From Alistipes sp. (lineage in GTDB: Bacteria > Bacteroidota > Bacteroidia > Bacteroidales > Rikenellaceae): a stretch of 64,000 nt of DNA. The notes beneath the pieces are model-generated. The model was not told the origin of the DNA and made no database searches. It saw only the letters and a list, made by a program, of their open reading frames with translations. The DNA is taken from assembly GCA_017560425.1 (NCBI GenBank), contig JAFZEX010000026.1, positions 1 through 64,000 of the forward strand, written 5' to 3'. Of the stretch, positions 63,768-64,000 are shown in pieces. Every line of letters starts with the position of its first letter. The first letter of the stretch is position 1. The position numbers and the translations under genes are program-made.

Positions 63768-64000
63768 ATGGCGACAAATAAAATACTTTACGTTTGTCAG
63801 GAGATATCTCCATATCTGCCTGAGAACGAGCTGTCGAAGCTTAGTCTTGAGATGGCACGCCATATGCAGGAGCGTGGCGCCGAGGTGCGCACGTTCATGC
63901 CTCGATTTGGCTGCATCAACGAGCGTAGGAATCAGCTCCATGAGGTTATCCGCCTGTCGGGTATGAACCTCATTATCAACGACAACGACCACCAGCTTAT
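63768..64000 (+). CDS. Glycogen/starch synthase-like GT5, N-terminal part (runs off the window)
   Basis: 77 residues visible. MATNKILYVCQEISPYLPEN followed by LSLEMARHMQERGAEVRTFM and PRFGCINERR is the start of the starch-synthase catalytic domain, though the usual ADP-glucose-binding KTGGL is replaced here by PENELSKL, as in a Bacteroidetes subgroup. It could be a synthase or a related glycosyltransferase. 31 nt after queA. Confidence 0.8.
   Translation, partial: MATNKILYVCQEISPYLPENELSKLSLEMARHMQERGAEVRTFMPRFGCINERRNQLHEVIRLSGMNLIINDNDHQL

Overview
The window comes from a member of the phylum Bacteroidota, order Bacteroidales, most likely a gut or host-associated species. Evidence: many upstream regions carry the Bacteroidetes -7 box TAnnTTTG; the gene orders ftsX-DUF3098-uppP-truB-queA and PSP1-gldH are typical of the group; there is a Bat (aerotolerance) cluster and a FimA/Mfa-type fimbrial operon; and lipoproteins carry acidic linkers just after the lipid-attachment Cys. 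Genus cannot be settled by eye. No phage, transposase, CRISPR array or rRNA was seen. One tRNA (Ser, TGA) is present.

Layout. 1-2.5 kb: the 5' part of ilvE and metG, both minus. 2.8-3.7 kb: a YD-repeat lipoprotein. 3.9-9.3 kb (+): a uvrD/pcrA helicase, a family 2 glycosyltransferase, endonuclease III and an S41 protease lipoprotein, tightly packed. 9.4-16.8 kb (-): moxR, DUF58, a BatD-like membrane protein, batC, batA, batB and then pepD, an operon with overlapping stops and starts. 17.1-20.3 kb (+): a low-complexity lipoprotein and a FadL-like outer-membrane protein, followed by repeat-rich DNA. 20.7-24.8 kb (-): PSP1/RicT-like, gldH-like, trmB and rlmD-like genes. 25.0-25.8 kb: a GNAT acetyltransferase and tRNA-Ser.

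25.8-26.9 kb is the main gene-free stretch. It holds a perfect 19-bp inverted repeat and two about 243-bp direct repeats. Inverted copies of the tRNA-Ser 3' end lie inside each repeat and just after the second.

26.9-46.4 kb (+) is a cell-surface region. It has two tandem YD-repeat proteins, a membrane-bound AraC-type regulator, and a fimbrial operon (DUF3575, DUF3868, major fimbrillin, FimB/Mfa2-like anchor, three large fimbrillin-fold or tip-like lipoproteins, and a DUF5106/thioredoxin-like protein). A Cthe_2159-type beta-helix lipoprotein and a BACON/Omp28 lipoprotein follow. The regulator, its terminator and the operon promoter are adjacent, which suggests local control. Four fimbrial subunits share a Thr-Arg-Gly/Ala site about 26-36 residues after the lipid Cys, as in fimbrillins matured by an Arg-specific protease; the anchor lacks it.

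46.5-64 kb is housekeeping: dapD (-), a small lipoprotein with lysC and a TraB-family protein (+), queD-polA (-), kbl (-), a polyprenyl synthase and FucP-like transporter (-), then YfhO, ftsX, DUF3098, uppP, truB, queA and the start of a glycogen/starch synthase (+).

The most novel-looking signals are (i) a two-hairpin element placed 10-13 nt after the stop codons of two unrelated genes, with different stem sequences but conserved pairing and a conserved apical sequence, and (ii) the tRNA-Ser-derived repeat mosaic.
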